Below are positions 1-7,153 of a stretch of DNA of 61,844 bases, in pieces; positions within the stretch are counted from its first letter, which is position 1, and the number at the start of each line of letters is the position of its first letter. The stretch is from an uncultured Bacteroidia bacterium. GTDB lineage: Bacteria > Bacteroidota > Bacteroidia > Bacteroidales > F082. A program made the translations under genes and the position numbers. Where the stretch lies: positions 1 to 61,844 of the forward strand of contig CAJVWU010000010.1 in NCBI GenBank assembly GCA_913009755.1, read 5' to 3'. A model generated the notes under the pieces. That model ran no database searches and was not told where the DNA came from. It saw nothing but the letters and a program-made list of their open reading frames with translations.

Positions 1-107
1 GAATCAAAAAGTGTTTTGATCTTCAAGACTTTCTGCGTCTGCAAACTGTCTTGTGCCTGTGTTATCAGGGGGATTAATAATAGAAAGAGTATCATTTTTT
101 TTATCAT
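1..107 (-). CDS. Secreted protein, N-terminal fragment cut by the window edge
   Basis: Read leftwards from ATG at 107, the frame is open to the window edge (35 full codons). The N-terminus is a typical signal peptide: basic MIKKM, a hydrophobic run rich in Leu and Ile, then TQAQ as a likely cleavage site. An AAAAGGAGGT Shine-Dalgarno sequence lies five bases upstream (113-122), which is unusually strong for this phylum. Only the export signal is visible, so the function cannot be given. Confidence 0.7.
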   Translation of the reverse strand, partial: MIKKMILFLLLIPLITQAQDSLQTQKVLKIKTLFD

Positions 108-112
108 AATTT

Positions 113-122
113 ACCTCCTTTT
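113..122 (-). promoter_or_regulatory. Strong Shine-Dalgarno site
   Basis: On the minus strand this reads AAAAGGAGGT, five bases before the ATG at 107. It decides the start of the truncated secreted protein. Confidence 0.7.
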
Positions 123-347
123 ATATATGTAAGTAAATAATCACTTGCAAAGATAGATTAAAAAAACTTTTAAGAACAAAAAAGAGGGATTTTTTTTAAC
201 GTAATGGATAAAAAATTGTCTCCAGACTCTTATAATGTCTACTATTATTGATTTTGAAGCAAACAAAAGTTATGACGCCCTCCCCCCAATAAAAAATCAA
301 GAAAACAAGCATGTCCGATTTGATTTTAAGAAATTGTAGAATAAAAA

Positions 348-376
348 AAGGGTTGCTTTATAATTAAGCAGCCCTT
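348..376. terminator. Bidirectional intrinsic terminator
   Basis: AAGGGTTGCTT (348-358) pairs with AAGCAGCCCTT (366-376) across a 7-base loop, with one G-T pair. On the minus strand the stem runs into a T stretch, so it can end the respiratory block transcript downstream of the cytochrome gene. On the plus strand it is followed by TTTTGTTTT. The rest of the gap 108-494 shows no other feature. Confidence 0.7.
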
Positions 377-494
377 TTGTTTTGGAAACCGAAACCGATT
401 TATCCTGTTCTGTGTTCGTATTTTTTAATAGTATTCTGTCAACCCGGTTCTTGTAAAAATAAATCAGTTAGAAAGAAGTTCTGTTTTTCAACGT

Positions 495-977
495 TTATCT
501 GATGATCTTAATGTCTTTTACTTCATCAACTGAAATTGTCCCCCCTTTGTTCCCCCAGGCATTCAGCACATAATTGATCACGTCAACAGCATCCTGGTAA
601 TTGTCCACCTGAGGTGGCATGGGGATGGCATATTTTGCACCGTTAACGGTAATCTCATGGTTCGAACCATTGAGTACCTGTTGCACAGCTCTTTTTTTAT
701 CTGCCAAAAGATAATCGGAACCTTTTAGCGGAGGGAAAGCCCCCGGAATACCCAAACCGGTAACCTGGTGGCAGGCAAAACACTTCTCCTGATAAATCCT
801 GGCACCGTTTGGATATTTTGCCGATGCCTGATCATCCTGTGGGATTACAAATGCTGATGCATTGGTTTTCACGGTTTTGATTGTTTTTGCTTTTGTAAAC
901 GAACTTGTCGTTATAACAAATGCACCGGCCATGATGAGTAACAGGCTTAACTTGTTCATATTTTTCATATTTTTCAT
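495..977 (-). CDS. Soluble class I cytochrome c
   Basis: Periplasmic electron carrier of 160 residues. A signal peptide covers about residues 1-30. One heme c site, CFACH, lies at 66-70, and a Met in the IPMPP motif near 120 is the probable sixth ligand. It is the last gene of the cbb3 block, 49 bases after the SafE/UreH-like gene. This position suggests that it exchanges electrons with the oxidase or ACIII, but the partner is inferred. Three Met codons near the start (977, 968, 959) sit in a short tandem repeat, so the exact start is uncertain. Confidence 0.88.
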   Translation of the reverse strand: MKNMKNMNKLSLLLIMAGAFVITTSSFTKAKTIKTVKTNASAFVIPQDDQASAKYPNGARIYQEKCFACHQVTGLGIPGAFPPLKGSDYLLADKKRAVQQVLNGSNHEITVNGAKYAIPMPPQVDNYQDAVDVINYVLNAWGNKGGTISVDEVKDIKIIR

Positions 978-1026
978 GTTTAAGAATATTATTTATGATT
1001 TAAGATTTATTTATTTTCATCCCGTT

Positions 1027-1785
1027 TCATTGAAGTTGTGCCATTGTGTCCATGCTCATTGTTTTATCATGACGTAGCATCATCTTTTCATGTGGTTTGA
1101 GCATCTTTTGCGGCGGGCTGATGTAAGGGATACCCAATGAAAGCCCGCGCAATATGAAAAGAACTCCAAGCAAAACAATGAACCAGTTCAGTAAAAAACG
1201 GAACTTTTTCCTGATGCCGGATCCCACAAGGTTACCCAATAGCGGAATGGCCAGCATAACGGGAATGGTTCCGGTGCCAAAGATAATCATGTAAAAGATA
1301 CCAAATAAAATATTGTTTGTGTTTATTGCACCGGCAACGGCCACATATACCAAACCACAGGGAAGCAATCCGTTGAGCAAACCGATTAAAAACAGGGATG
1401 GCAATGAACTGATGGTAAAGAGTTTTCTGAATTTCCCGATCATTTTTCCGGCATAGCCAAAAAAGAACGCTTCAAATTTTACTTTTCCCCGGAACAAGGC
1501 GGGAAAAACCACGGAAAGGATCATGGCAATGCCAATGAGAACGGAAGCCACCCGCTGAAGGCCGGCCATTTCAATCCCCTGTCCCAACAAGCCGAACAAA
1601 GCGCCCAAAACGCCATAAGTAATTATCCTGCCCGTATTATAGGTCAATCCGCCCAACACACGCCGGCCCCAGCGTTTTCTGCCGAGCGGCAGGGCAATGG
1701 CAATGGGTCCGCACATGCCGATACAATGCAGGCTGCCAATCAGTCCTGTCATCAGTGCAATGAGGTATAGTTCGTTATAGGTCAT
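1027..1785 (-). CDS. SafE/UreH-like (TauE family) membrane protein of the cbb3 cluster
   Basis: Polytopic inner-membrane protein of 252 residues with about six hydrophobic segments. The N-terminus carries the GLIGSLHCIGMCGPI signature seen in the sulfite exporter TauE/SafE and UreH-like families. In Bacteroidota and Proteobacteria such genes often sit beside ccoG/ccoH/ccoS, and a role in copper or heme supply to the oxidase has been suggested. The last 25 residues are rich in Met and His (KMMLRHDKTMSMDTM), which would suit copper binding. It begins three bases after the end of the ccoH-like gene, so the two are probably translated together. The transported substrate is unknown. Confidence 0.8.
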   Translation of the reverse strand: MTYNELYLIALMTGLIGSLHCIGMCGPIAIALPLGRKRWGRRVLGGLTYNTGRIITYGVLGALFGLLGQGIEMAGLQRVASVLIGIAMILSVVFPALFRGKVKFEAFFFGYAGKMIGKFRKLFTISSLPSLFLIGLLNGLLPCGLVYVAVAGAINTNNILFGIFYMIIFGTGTIPVMLAIPLLGNLVGSGIRKKFRFLLNWFIVLLGVLFILRGLSLGIPYISPPQKMLKPHEKMMLRHDKTMSMDTMAQLQ

Positions 1786-1788
1786 GAA

Positions 1789-2229
1789 CTAATTAAAGTA
1801 AAAAGGTTTCTCAACGTAATACCCCTTGTCGTCTTCTTTCCAGAATATCTTAACATAATATTTACCTTTTCCGAATTCCGATTCAGGGAAGTTCATTATC
1901 CATAAACTATCAGGTTTGATGTCGTAAACCCGGTCAAGTTGGATGTCTGAAGGCCGGTAAAATGTTATCGTTCCCGTATCGGGATGGATTTCAGGAAAAG
2001 TAACGACTACACTATCGGCTTTCTGGAATATCCTCACCTGAGAAGCAAAAGGATGTGCATTGTTGATCTCATTGATACGATCCTGATATTTTAACCCTTT
2101 GGGATAATAGTCTTCTTCGACAAGGTCAACCGGATGTCTTGTGCTTCTGTAAACAAAAGACAGTACCAATGACATAAATAAAATAATGGCGATGGTTAGT
2201 TTTGTGCCCCAGTTCCATTTTATTTTCAT
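1789..2229 (-). CDS. ccoH: FixH/CcoH family protein
   Basis: Membrane-anchored periplasmic protein of 146 residues: one transmembrane helix at about 8-27, then a beta-rich domain ending in a WKEDDKGYYVEKPFYF-type tail. FixH/CcoH proteins help cbb3 oxidase assembly, probably at the copper or CcoP step. It sits between ccoG and the SafE/UreH-like gene, the usual order in this phylum. The family assignment rests on the YRSTRHPVDLVEEDYYPKG region and the context. Confidence 0.82.
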   Translation of the reverse strand: MKIKWNWGTKLTIAIILFMSLVLSFVYRSTRHPVDLVEEDYYPKGLKYQDRINEINNAHPFASQVRIFQKADSVVVTFPEIHPDTGTITFYRPSDIQLDRVYDIKPDSLWIMNFPESEFGKGKYYVKIFWKEDDKGYYVEKPFYFN

Positions 2230-2272
2230 CGGATGAATTTTAGCAGCGTTGTTTTCAATGTCGGATTATGTT

Positions 2273-3688
2273 TCATCTTGGTTTTGGTTTATCCAATGAA
2301 TCTGGGCCAATAAAAGTACTATGATAAACTTCCTTTTCTTCGCCGTTCATATAAAGCCCGAGACGGATGGACGTATCTGATTGTTTCAGTTTTTTCTTCG
2401 ACATAACAATCAGAAAAGATCCTTTCCCGGCTTCCCCTTTTGGTATCAAACCCGGTGCGCCGATAAACTTTATTTTCCCTTGATGCGATTCCAGTTGAAT
2501 ATCAACTTCTATTGGCTTGTGCGATTTGTTAATAATAATATAATTGTAAATATTACTAATGCTGTCGGTGCCATAATCCTGGTAAAGTGTTCCCCGTGCC
2601 CTCAGTATTGTGGCTTCAAAGTCGCCCCTGAAAATGAAGAGCCCGGCAACAAAAAAGATCATCAGGGTAAGGGCAACCGAATAAGCAATTGACCTGGCAT
2701 TGAAAATGGAGTGGTTTCCTGTTCTAATGCCTTCTTCAGAATCGAACCGGATCAATCCTTCGGGCTTTTTCACTTTTTCCATCACGCGGTTACAGGCATC
2801 AATGCAGGCCGTACAGTTAATACATTCCATTTGTGTGCCGTTACGGATATCAATACCTGTGGGGCATACCTGAACGCAATTGTTACAATTGATGCAATCG
2901 CCTTCCGCTTTATTCAATGGCCCACGGGGTTCTCCACGCCGGTAATCGTAGGCAACGATTATTGTTTTTTTATCAATCAGCACGCTTTGCAACCGACCGT
3001 AAGGGCAGGCAATGGTACAAACCTGTTCGCGGAAGAAAGCAAAGATGAAATAAAAAATACCGGAAAATATCAAAAGGCCGAAGAAACCTGTAACATGGCC
3101 GGCAAGCCCTTCCGGGTAATAGCTGAAAAGTTGATCGGAACCAATGATATAAGCCAAAAAAGCGTTTACCGTGATAAAAGCGAAAAGGTAAAAAAATAAA
3201 TGTTTGAGGGATTTTCTCCATACTTTATTAAAAGTCCAGGGGGCGTTTGCCAGTTTACGTTGTGCTGCAGCATCGCCTTCAATCAGGTATTCAATAGGAC
3301 GAAAGACAAACTCCATGAAGATGGTTTGCGGGCATACCCATCCGCAGAATATCCTGCCGAATATCACGGTAAACAAAATGACAAATATCAGGGTCGTGAT
3401 AAACATCAACAGGATCAGATGGAAATCCTGCGGCCAGAAGATCATTCCGAAAATGATAAACTTGCGTTCGAAAATATTGAACAGAAGTAAAGGTTCACCG
3501 TGAACCCTGATGAATGGTGCTGTATAAAAGAACAACAGGAAAACGATCGCCAGTGCTCTTCGCCGGTTAAATAATTTACCTTTTGGTTTTTTGGCATATA
3601 CCCAATTTCTTCTTCCTTTGCTGTCAACGGTGGTCAGCCGGTCACGAAAATAGGCCTGGTCCTTTTTATTGTCTTTTGTTTTCCCCAT
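2273..3688 (-). CDS. ccoG: cbb3 oxidase accessory protein CcoG (FixG)
   Basis: Polytopic membrane iron-sulfur protein required for cbb3 maturation. CcoG/FixG proteins are thought to reduce copper for insertion into CcoN. Two ferredoxin-like Cys clusters, CINCNNCVQVCP and CINCTACIDAC, lie near the middle. An FCGWVCPQTIFMEFVFRP membrane motif and an EQVCTIACPYGRLQS motif are also typical. The C-terminal third is an Ig-like FixG domain. The frame extends to 3703 only with a TTG codon, so ATG 3688 was chosen, giving 471 residues. A hairpin separates it from ccoP. Confidence 0.93.
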   Translation of the reverse strand: MGKTKDNKKDQAYFRDRLTTVDSKGRRNWVYAKKPKGKLFNRRRALAIVFLLFFYTAPFIRVHGEPLLLFNIFERKFIIFGMIFWPQDFHLILLMFITTLIFVILFTVIFGRIFCGWVCPQTIFMEFVFRPIEYLIEGDAAAQRKLANAPWTFNKVWRKSLKHLFFYLFAFITVNAFLAYIIGSDQLFSYYPEGLAGHVTGFFGLLIFSGIFYFIFAFFREQVCTIACPYGRLQSVLIDKKTIIVAYDYRRGEPRGPLNKAEGDCINCNNCVQVCPTGIDIRNGTQMECINCTACIDACNRVMEKVKKPEGLIRFDSEEGIRTGNHSIFNARSIAYSVALTLMIFFVAGLFIFRGDFEATILRARGTLYQDYGTDSISNIYNYIIINKSHKPIEVDIQLESHQGKIKFIGAPGLIPKGEAGKGSFLIVMSKKKLKQSDTSIRLGLYMNGEEKEVYHSTFIGPDSLDKPKPR

Positions 3689-3738
3689 GTTTAGTCCCGT
3701 CAACGGTTAACCTGATAAATTATTATTGGTGAAAAGGC

Positions 3739-3769
3739 AGGAAGCCGAATTTTTTTAACCCGGCTTCCT
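3739..3769 (-). terminator. Hairpin between ccoP and ccoG
   Basis: AGGAAGCCG (3739-3747) pairs perfectly with CGGCTTCCT (3761-3769) around a 13-base loop. On the minus strand it is followed by a short TTTT. It may partly terminate transcription, or protect the 3' end of the structural ccoNOQP message, so that accessory genes are made at lower level. Confidence 0.5.
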
Positions 3770-3797
3770 TTCTGTTAGTGTCGAATATTAAATGGTT

Positions 3798-4403
3798 TTA
3801 ATATTTTTTTCCCTGAGGTGCTTTTGGATTGGCAGGTGTTGTCCCCTGTAATTTAACCAGTATATAGCTGACTGCTTCCAGCCGTTTTTGGTCGGAAAGC
3901 TGGTTTTTGTAAGGGAGCATCCCCTTTTCAATTACACCGTTGGTAACTACATTGTAAAGGTCTTCGACCGTATTGCCATGAATCCAGTAATCATCGGTCA
4001 TGTTGGGCCCTACCAGCCCGCCACCATCAGCGAGGTGACATGCAGCACAAATTTTTGTCCAGATTTCCTGTCCCGCTGCCAGCGAAGCATCGTCAGTTAA
4101 TAATTGAACATGAAACTCTGCAGCACCTGCGGATTTAGCAGTTTTTGCAGTGGCTACATTTTCCATCTCGTTGGCATATTCCTGTTCCTGGATCAAATCG
4201 TCGGATTTAAACACAAATACCCTGATCAGGTAAACCACGGCAAAAACAATCGTGATGTAAAACAACCATTTCCACCAGGGTGGCAGGTCGTTGTCGAGTT
4301 CCCTGATCCCGTCATAACTGTGATCTTTGATCAACCGGTCATTGGTCAGGGTATCTATTTCGTAATCCTCGTTATTTTTATTTTTTATATTCTCTGAAGC
4401 CAT
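3798..4403 (-). CDS. ccoP: cbb3 oxidase subunit CcoP, single-heme form
   Basis: Membrane-anchored c-type cytochrome of 201 residues that brings electrons from soluble donors to the oxidase core. The N-terminal FixP_N-like segment (YDGIRELDNDLPPWWKWLFY) leads into one transmembrane helix at about 46-64. One heme site, CAACH, is at 119-123. Classical CcoP has two hemes and about 300 residues; this one has a single heme domain, as in some other Bacteroidota. It is 11 bases after ccoQ and is the last structural gene of the oxidase. Confidence 0.92.
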   Translation of the reverse strand: MASENIKNKNNEDYEIDTLTNDRLIKDHSYDGIRELDNDLPPWWKWLFYITIVFAVVYLIRVFVFKSDDLIQEQEYANEMENVATAKTAKSAGAAEFHVQLLTDDASLAAGQEIWTKICAACHLADGGGLVGPNMTDDYWIHGNTVEDLYNVVTNGVIEKGMLPYKNQLSDQKRLEAVSYILVKLQGTTPANPKAPQGKKY

Positions 4404-4414
4404 GTTTGTAAATT

Positions 4415-4621
4415 TTAATTTTCCAATTGATTATCAATGTTCTCCCGGAGATCATCTTCTTTATCCAAAGGCATGTTTTTCATTTCTTCGATATAACTTT
4501 TGTCAGCAGTAAAAACCAGATAACCGACCACTAAAAAGAATACGAAAAAAATAATCAACGAGATGATGGGGTAAATCTCCACCCCGTTAATTTGCTCAAG
4601 TGCATGGATGACAATCTTCAT
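4415..4621 (-). CDS. ccoQ: cbb3 oxidase small subunit CcoQ-like
   Basis: A 68-residue protein with one transmembrane helix at about 17-38 followed by YLVFTADKSYIEEMKNMPL and an acidic tail. Position between ccoNO and ccoP, length and topology fit CcoQ/FixQ, which stabilises the CcoP-core interaction. Sequence conservation in this family is low, so position carries much of the call. Confidence 0.8.
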   Translation of the reverse strand: MKIVIHALEQINGVEIYPIISLIIFFVFFLVVGYLVFTADKSYIEEMKNMPLDKEDDLRENIDNQLEN

Positions 4622-4633
4622 GTTTTCGGATAA

Positions 4634-6781
4634 TTACTTGTTGCTCAATTGAGTTTGTGAATCTCCGTTGTACAGATCAACACCGAGGTGTTGCAGATAG
4701 GCAATCAAAGCAATGATTTGTTTGTCGGGCTCAACTTCAATACCTGCATTATGCAGGTCGGCAGCTATTTCAGCAGCCTGTGCCTGCAGGTCTTTCATGG
4801 CTTGTCCGTCAGCATAACCCACAGGATAAGGTGCTCCCAGACTGGTCAATACCCTGATCTTGGCAGGCAGGTCTGATACGTCGAGGTCTTTTTCAATAAG
4901 CCACGGATAGGGTGGCATAATGGATTCCGGATTTAACTTTTGAGGGTTAAGCATGTGATTATAGTGCCATGATGAAGGTTTGTAGTTGGGTAATGATTTT
5001 ACCCCTTCCCTGGCAAGATCGGGTCCTGTGCGTTTTGAACCAAACTGGAACGGTCGGTCATAAACAGTTTCACCCGCTTTTGTGTATTCACCGTAACGTT
5101 CCACCTCGCTCCTGAATGGCCTGACCATTTGAGAATGGCAAAGATAACAGCCTTCGCTCACATAAATATCCCGTCCTTCCAGTTCAAGAGGCGAATAGGG
5201 TTTGATGCTGGGAATGGTAGGCACGTTTGACTTAACGAGGTACATGGGGACAATCTCTACCAAACCGCCGATAAGTATGACGACCAGTGCAACGACTGTA
5301 AACTGTAAAGGCTTTCCTTCCAGTTTTCTGTGCCATGCTTCATTGGGTTTGGGTGCAGGTTTGGCAGGTGCTTCATCTTCCTGGTATCTAACAAACTTGC
5401 CGGCGGCAATTGTTTTCCACACATTGATAACAAATAAAATTAAACCGATAAAGTAAAGTGTTCCACCGAAAGCACGCAGATAATACATTGGAAGAATCTG
5501 GGTTACCGTTTCCAGGAAGTTAGGATAAGCAAGGTATCCTTCGGGGGTAAATTGTTTCCACATAAGTGCTTGTGTGAACCCTGCAAAATACAATGGAATG
5601 GCGAAAAATAACATCCCTGTTGTGGCAATCCAGAAATGGGTATTGGCAAGTTTTGTTGACCAAAGTTTTGTTTTGAATAAACGTGGAGCCAGCCAATAGA
5701 TCATTCCAAAGTTCATCATACTGTTCCACCCCAGGGTTCCAATATGAACGTGGGCAATGGTCCAGTCGGTAAAATGGCTCAATGCGTTTACTGTTTTTAG
5801 CGACAGCATCGGGCCCTCGAATGTTGCCATACCATAAGCGGTAACACCCACAACAAACATTTTCAGCACAGGGTCTTCACGGACTTTGTCCCATGCCCCC
5901 CTCAGCGTGAGCAGTCCGTTGATCATACCTCCCCATGACGGGGCAAGAAGCATTATCGAAAAAGCTACACCCAGCGCCTGTGCCCAGTTGGGAAGTGATG
6001 AGTATAATAAGTGATGTGGCCCGGCCCAGATGTATAAGAAAATCAATGCCCAGAAGTGAATGATGGACAATTTGTATGAGTATATAGGCCTGTTTGATGC
6101 TTTAGGTATAAAATAATACATCATCCCTAAAATGGGGGTTGTCAGGAAAAATGCAACTGCATTGTGTCCGTACCACCATTGCACCAATGCATCCTGAATG
6201 CCGGCATACACCGGATAACTATGAAGGAAAGAAGTGGGGATTTGTATGTTGTTTACAATGTAAAGAACGGCAATTGTTACCCAGGTTGCGATGTAAAACC
6301 AGATCGCAACGTAAATATGCTTTACCCTTCGTTTGACTATGGTCATGATGAGGTTAAGGCCAAAAACAACCCAGATAATAACCACTAAAACATCAATGGG
6401 CCAAATCAGTTCGGCATATTCTTTTGACTGCGTTAAGCCGAGAGGAAATGTTATGGCTGCAAGAACAATGATCAACTGCCAGCCCCAGAAATGGATTTGT
6501 CCGAGGGTTTTGCTGTACATGGGCGTTTTAAGCAGCCGCGGCGTGGAGTAATATACCGCCAGGAAAATACCATTTCCAACAAATGCAAATATGACACCGT
6601 TGGTATGCAATGGTCGCAGCCGGCTAAAAACAAGCCACTCGAGGCCCCCACTCATATTGGGAAAGATCAGTTCGAACGCGATGGTCAGCCCAACAAGCAT
6701 TCCAACAACCCCCCAAAGCACCGTGGCATAAAGGAACATCCTGGAGAGTTTGTTGTCATAAGTAAACTTTTGTAATTCCAT
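4634..6781 (-). CDS. ccoNO: cbb3 oxidase fused subunits I and II (CcoNO)
   Basis: A 715-residue fusion of the catalytic heme-copper subunit CcoN (about 1-470) with the monoheme cytochrome subunit CcoO (about 480-715). The CcoN part has many transmembrane helices and conserved His in motifs such as VQWWYGHNAVAFF, GPHHLLYS and HVHIGTLGWN, which hold the low-spin heme, Cu-B and the high-spin heme. The CcoO part has CYLCH near 547, in the GCYLCHSQMVRPFRSE motif. The fusion is common in Bacteroidota. The enzyme reduces O2 with high affinity and pumps protons in the inner membrane. ccoQ follows after 12 bases. Confidence 0.97.
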   Translation of the reverse strand: MELQKFTYDNKLSRMFLYATVLWGVVGMLVGLTIAFELIFPNMSGGLEWLVFSRLRPLHTNGVIFAFVGNGIFLAVYYSTPRLLKTPMYSKTLGQIHFWGWQLIIVLAAITFPLGLTQSKEYAELIWPIDVLVVIIWVVFGLNLIMTIVKRRVKHIYVAIWFYIATWVTIAVLYIVNNIQIPTSFLHSYPVYAGIQDALVQWWYGHNAVAFFLTTPILGMMYYFIPKASNRPIYSYKLSIIHFWALIFLYIWAGPHHLLYSSLPNWAQALGVAFSIMLLAPSWGGMINGLLTLRGAWDKVREDPVLKMFVVGVTAYGMATFEGPMLSLKTVNALSHFTDWTIAHVHIGTLGWNSMMNFGMIYWLAPRLFKTKLWSTKLANTHFWIATTGMLFFAIPLYFAGFTQALMWKQFTPEGYLAYPNFLETVTQILPMYYLRAFGGTLYFIGLILFVINVWKTIAAGKFVRYQEDEAPAKPAPKPNEAWHRKLEGKPLQFTVVALVVILIGGLVEIVPMYLVKSNVPTIPSIKPYSPLELEGRDIYVSEGCYLCHSQMVRPFRSEVERYGEYTKAGETVYDRPFQFGSKRTGPDLAREGVKSLPNYKPSSWHYNHMLNPQKLNPESIMPPYPWLIEKDLDVSDLPAKIRVLTSLGAPYPVGYADGQAMKDLQAQAAEIAADLHNAGIEVEPDKQIIALIAYLQHLGVDLYNGDSQTQLSNK

Positions 6782-6791
6782 AAACTTTTAG

Positions 6792-7028
6792 TTAATTAAT
6801 TCGACATCGGTTTATTCTTGTTTTTTTGTTTAATGTCTTCTTTTTCACTGTGAATGCCTGAATCGTCATCACCTTTTTTTTTTCAGGTGTGGTATCATCG
6901 AAAAGCATACGTACAGCCGGCGAATCGGTATCATCATATTGGCCGCTTTTCACGGCCCAGATAAAACCCGCAAGAAAGCCTCCGGCTACCAGTACGCCAA
7001 TAATTATCAGGACAATGATTACAGACAT
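6792..7028 (-). CDS. ccoS: cbb3 assembly protein CcoS, probable 3' frameshift
   Basis: Small membrane protein needed for cofactor insertion into cbb3 oxidase. Residues 1-52 are typical: one transmembrane helix, then GFIWAVKSGQYDDTDSP and AVRMLFDD. After PEKKK the annotated frame gives an atypical basic tail. Inserting one base into the run of ten A (plus strand T at 6874-6883) gives instead GDDDSGIHSEKED and a short basic end, stopping at 6796. That acidic tail looks more natural, so the run is a sequencing error or a slippery site. ccoNO follows closely. Confidence 0.88.
   Translation of the reverse strand: MSVIIVLIIIGVLVAGGFLAGFIWAVKSGQYDDTDSPAVRMLFDDTTPEKKKVMTIQAFTVKKKTLNKKTRINRCRIN
6874..6883. 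other. ccoS: Homopolymer of ten T (A on coding strand) inside ccoS
   Basis: The run marks the point where the CcoS reading frame changes from family-like to atypical. One extra A on the coding strand restores a tail starting GDDDSGIHSEKED. Confidence 0.7.
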
Positions 7029-7066
7029 AGGGAAGAAAAAAGATTGATGGTTTTTTGATTTGTGGC

Positions 7067-7074
7067 CAAAAGTA
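7067..7074 (-). promoter_or_regulatory. Promoter element for ccoS-ccoNOQP
   Basis: The minus strand reads TACTTTTG, an exact match to the Bacteroidota -7 consensus TAnnTTTG, 38 bases before the ccoS ATG. No convincing -33 TTG is present. The gap to ccoI (7029-7153) supports a separate transcript for the oxidase genes. Confidence 0.55.
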
Positions 7075-7153
7075 TTAAATATTTAGGTATCTGCATATAT
7101 AAAATAAAAAAAATTATATTCCGTTTTGCCCAAACAAATTAAACCACCGGTTT

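Noticed and set aside
2711-3503. Plus-strand frames opposite ccoG
   Set aside because: They are shadows of a well-supported membrane protein gene and have no recognisable motifs.
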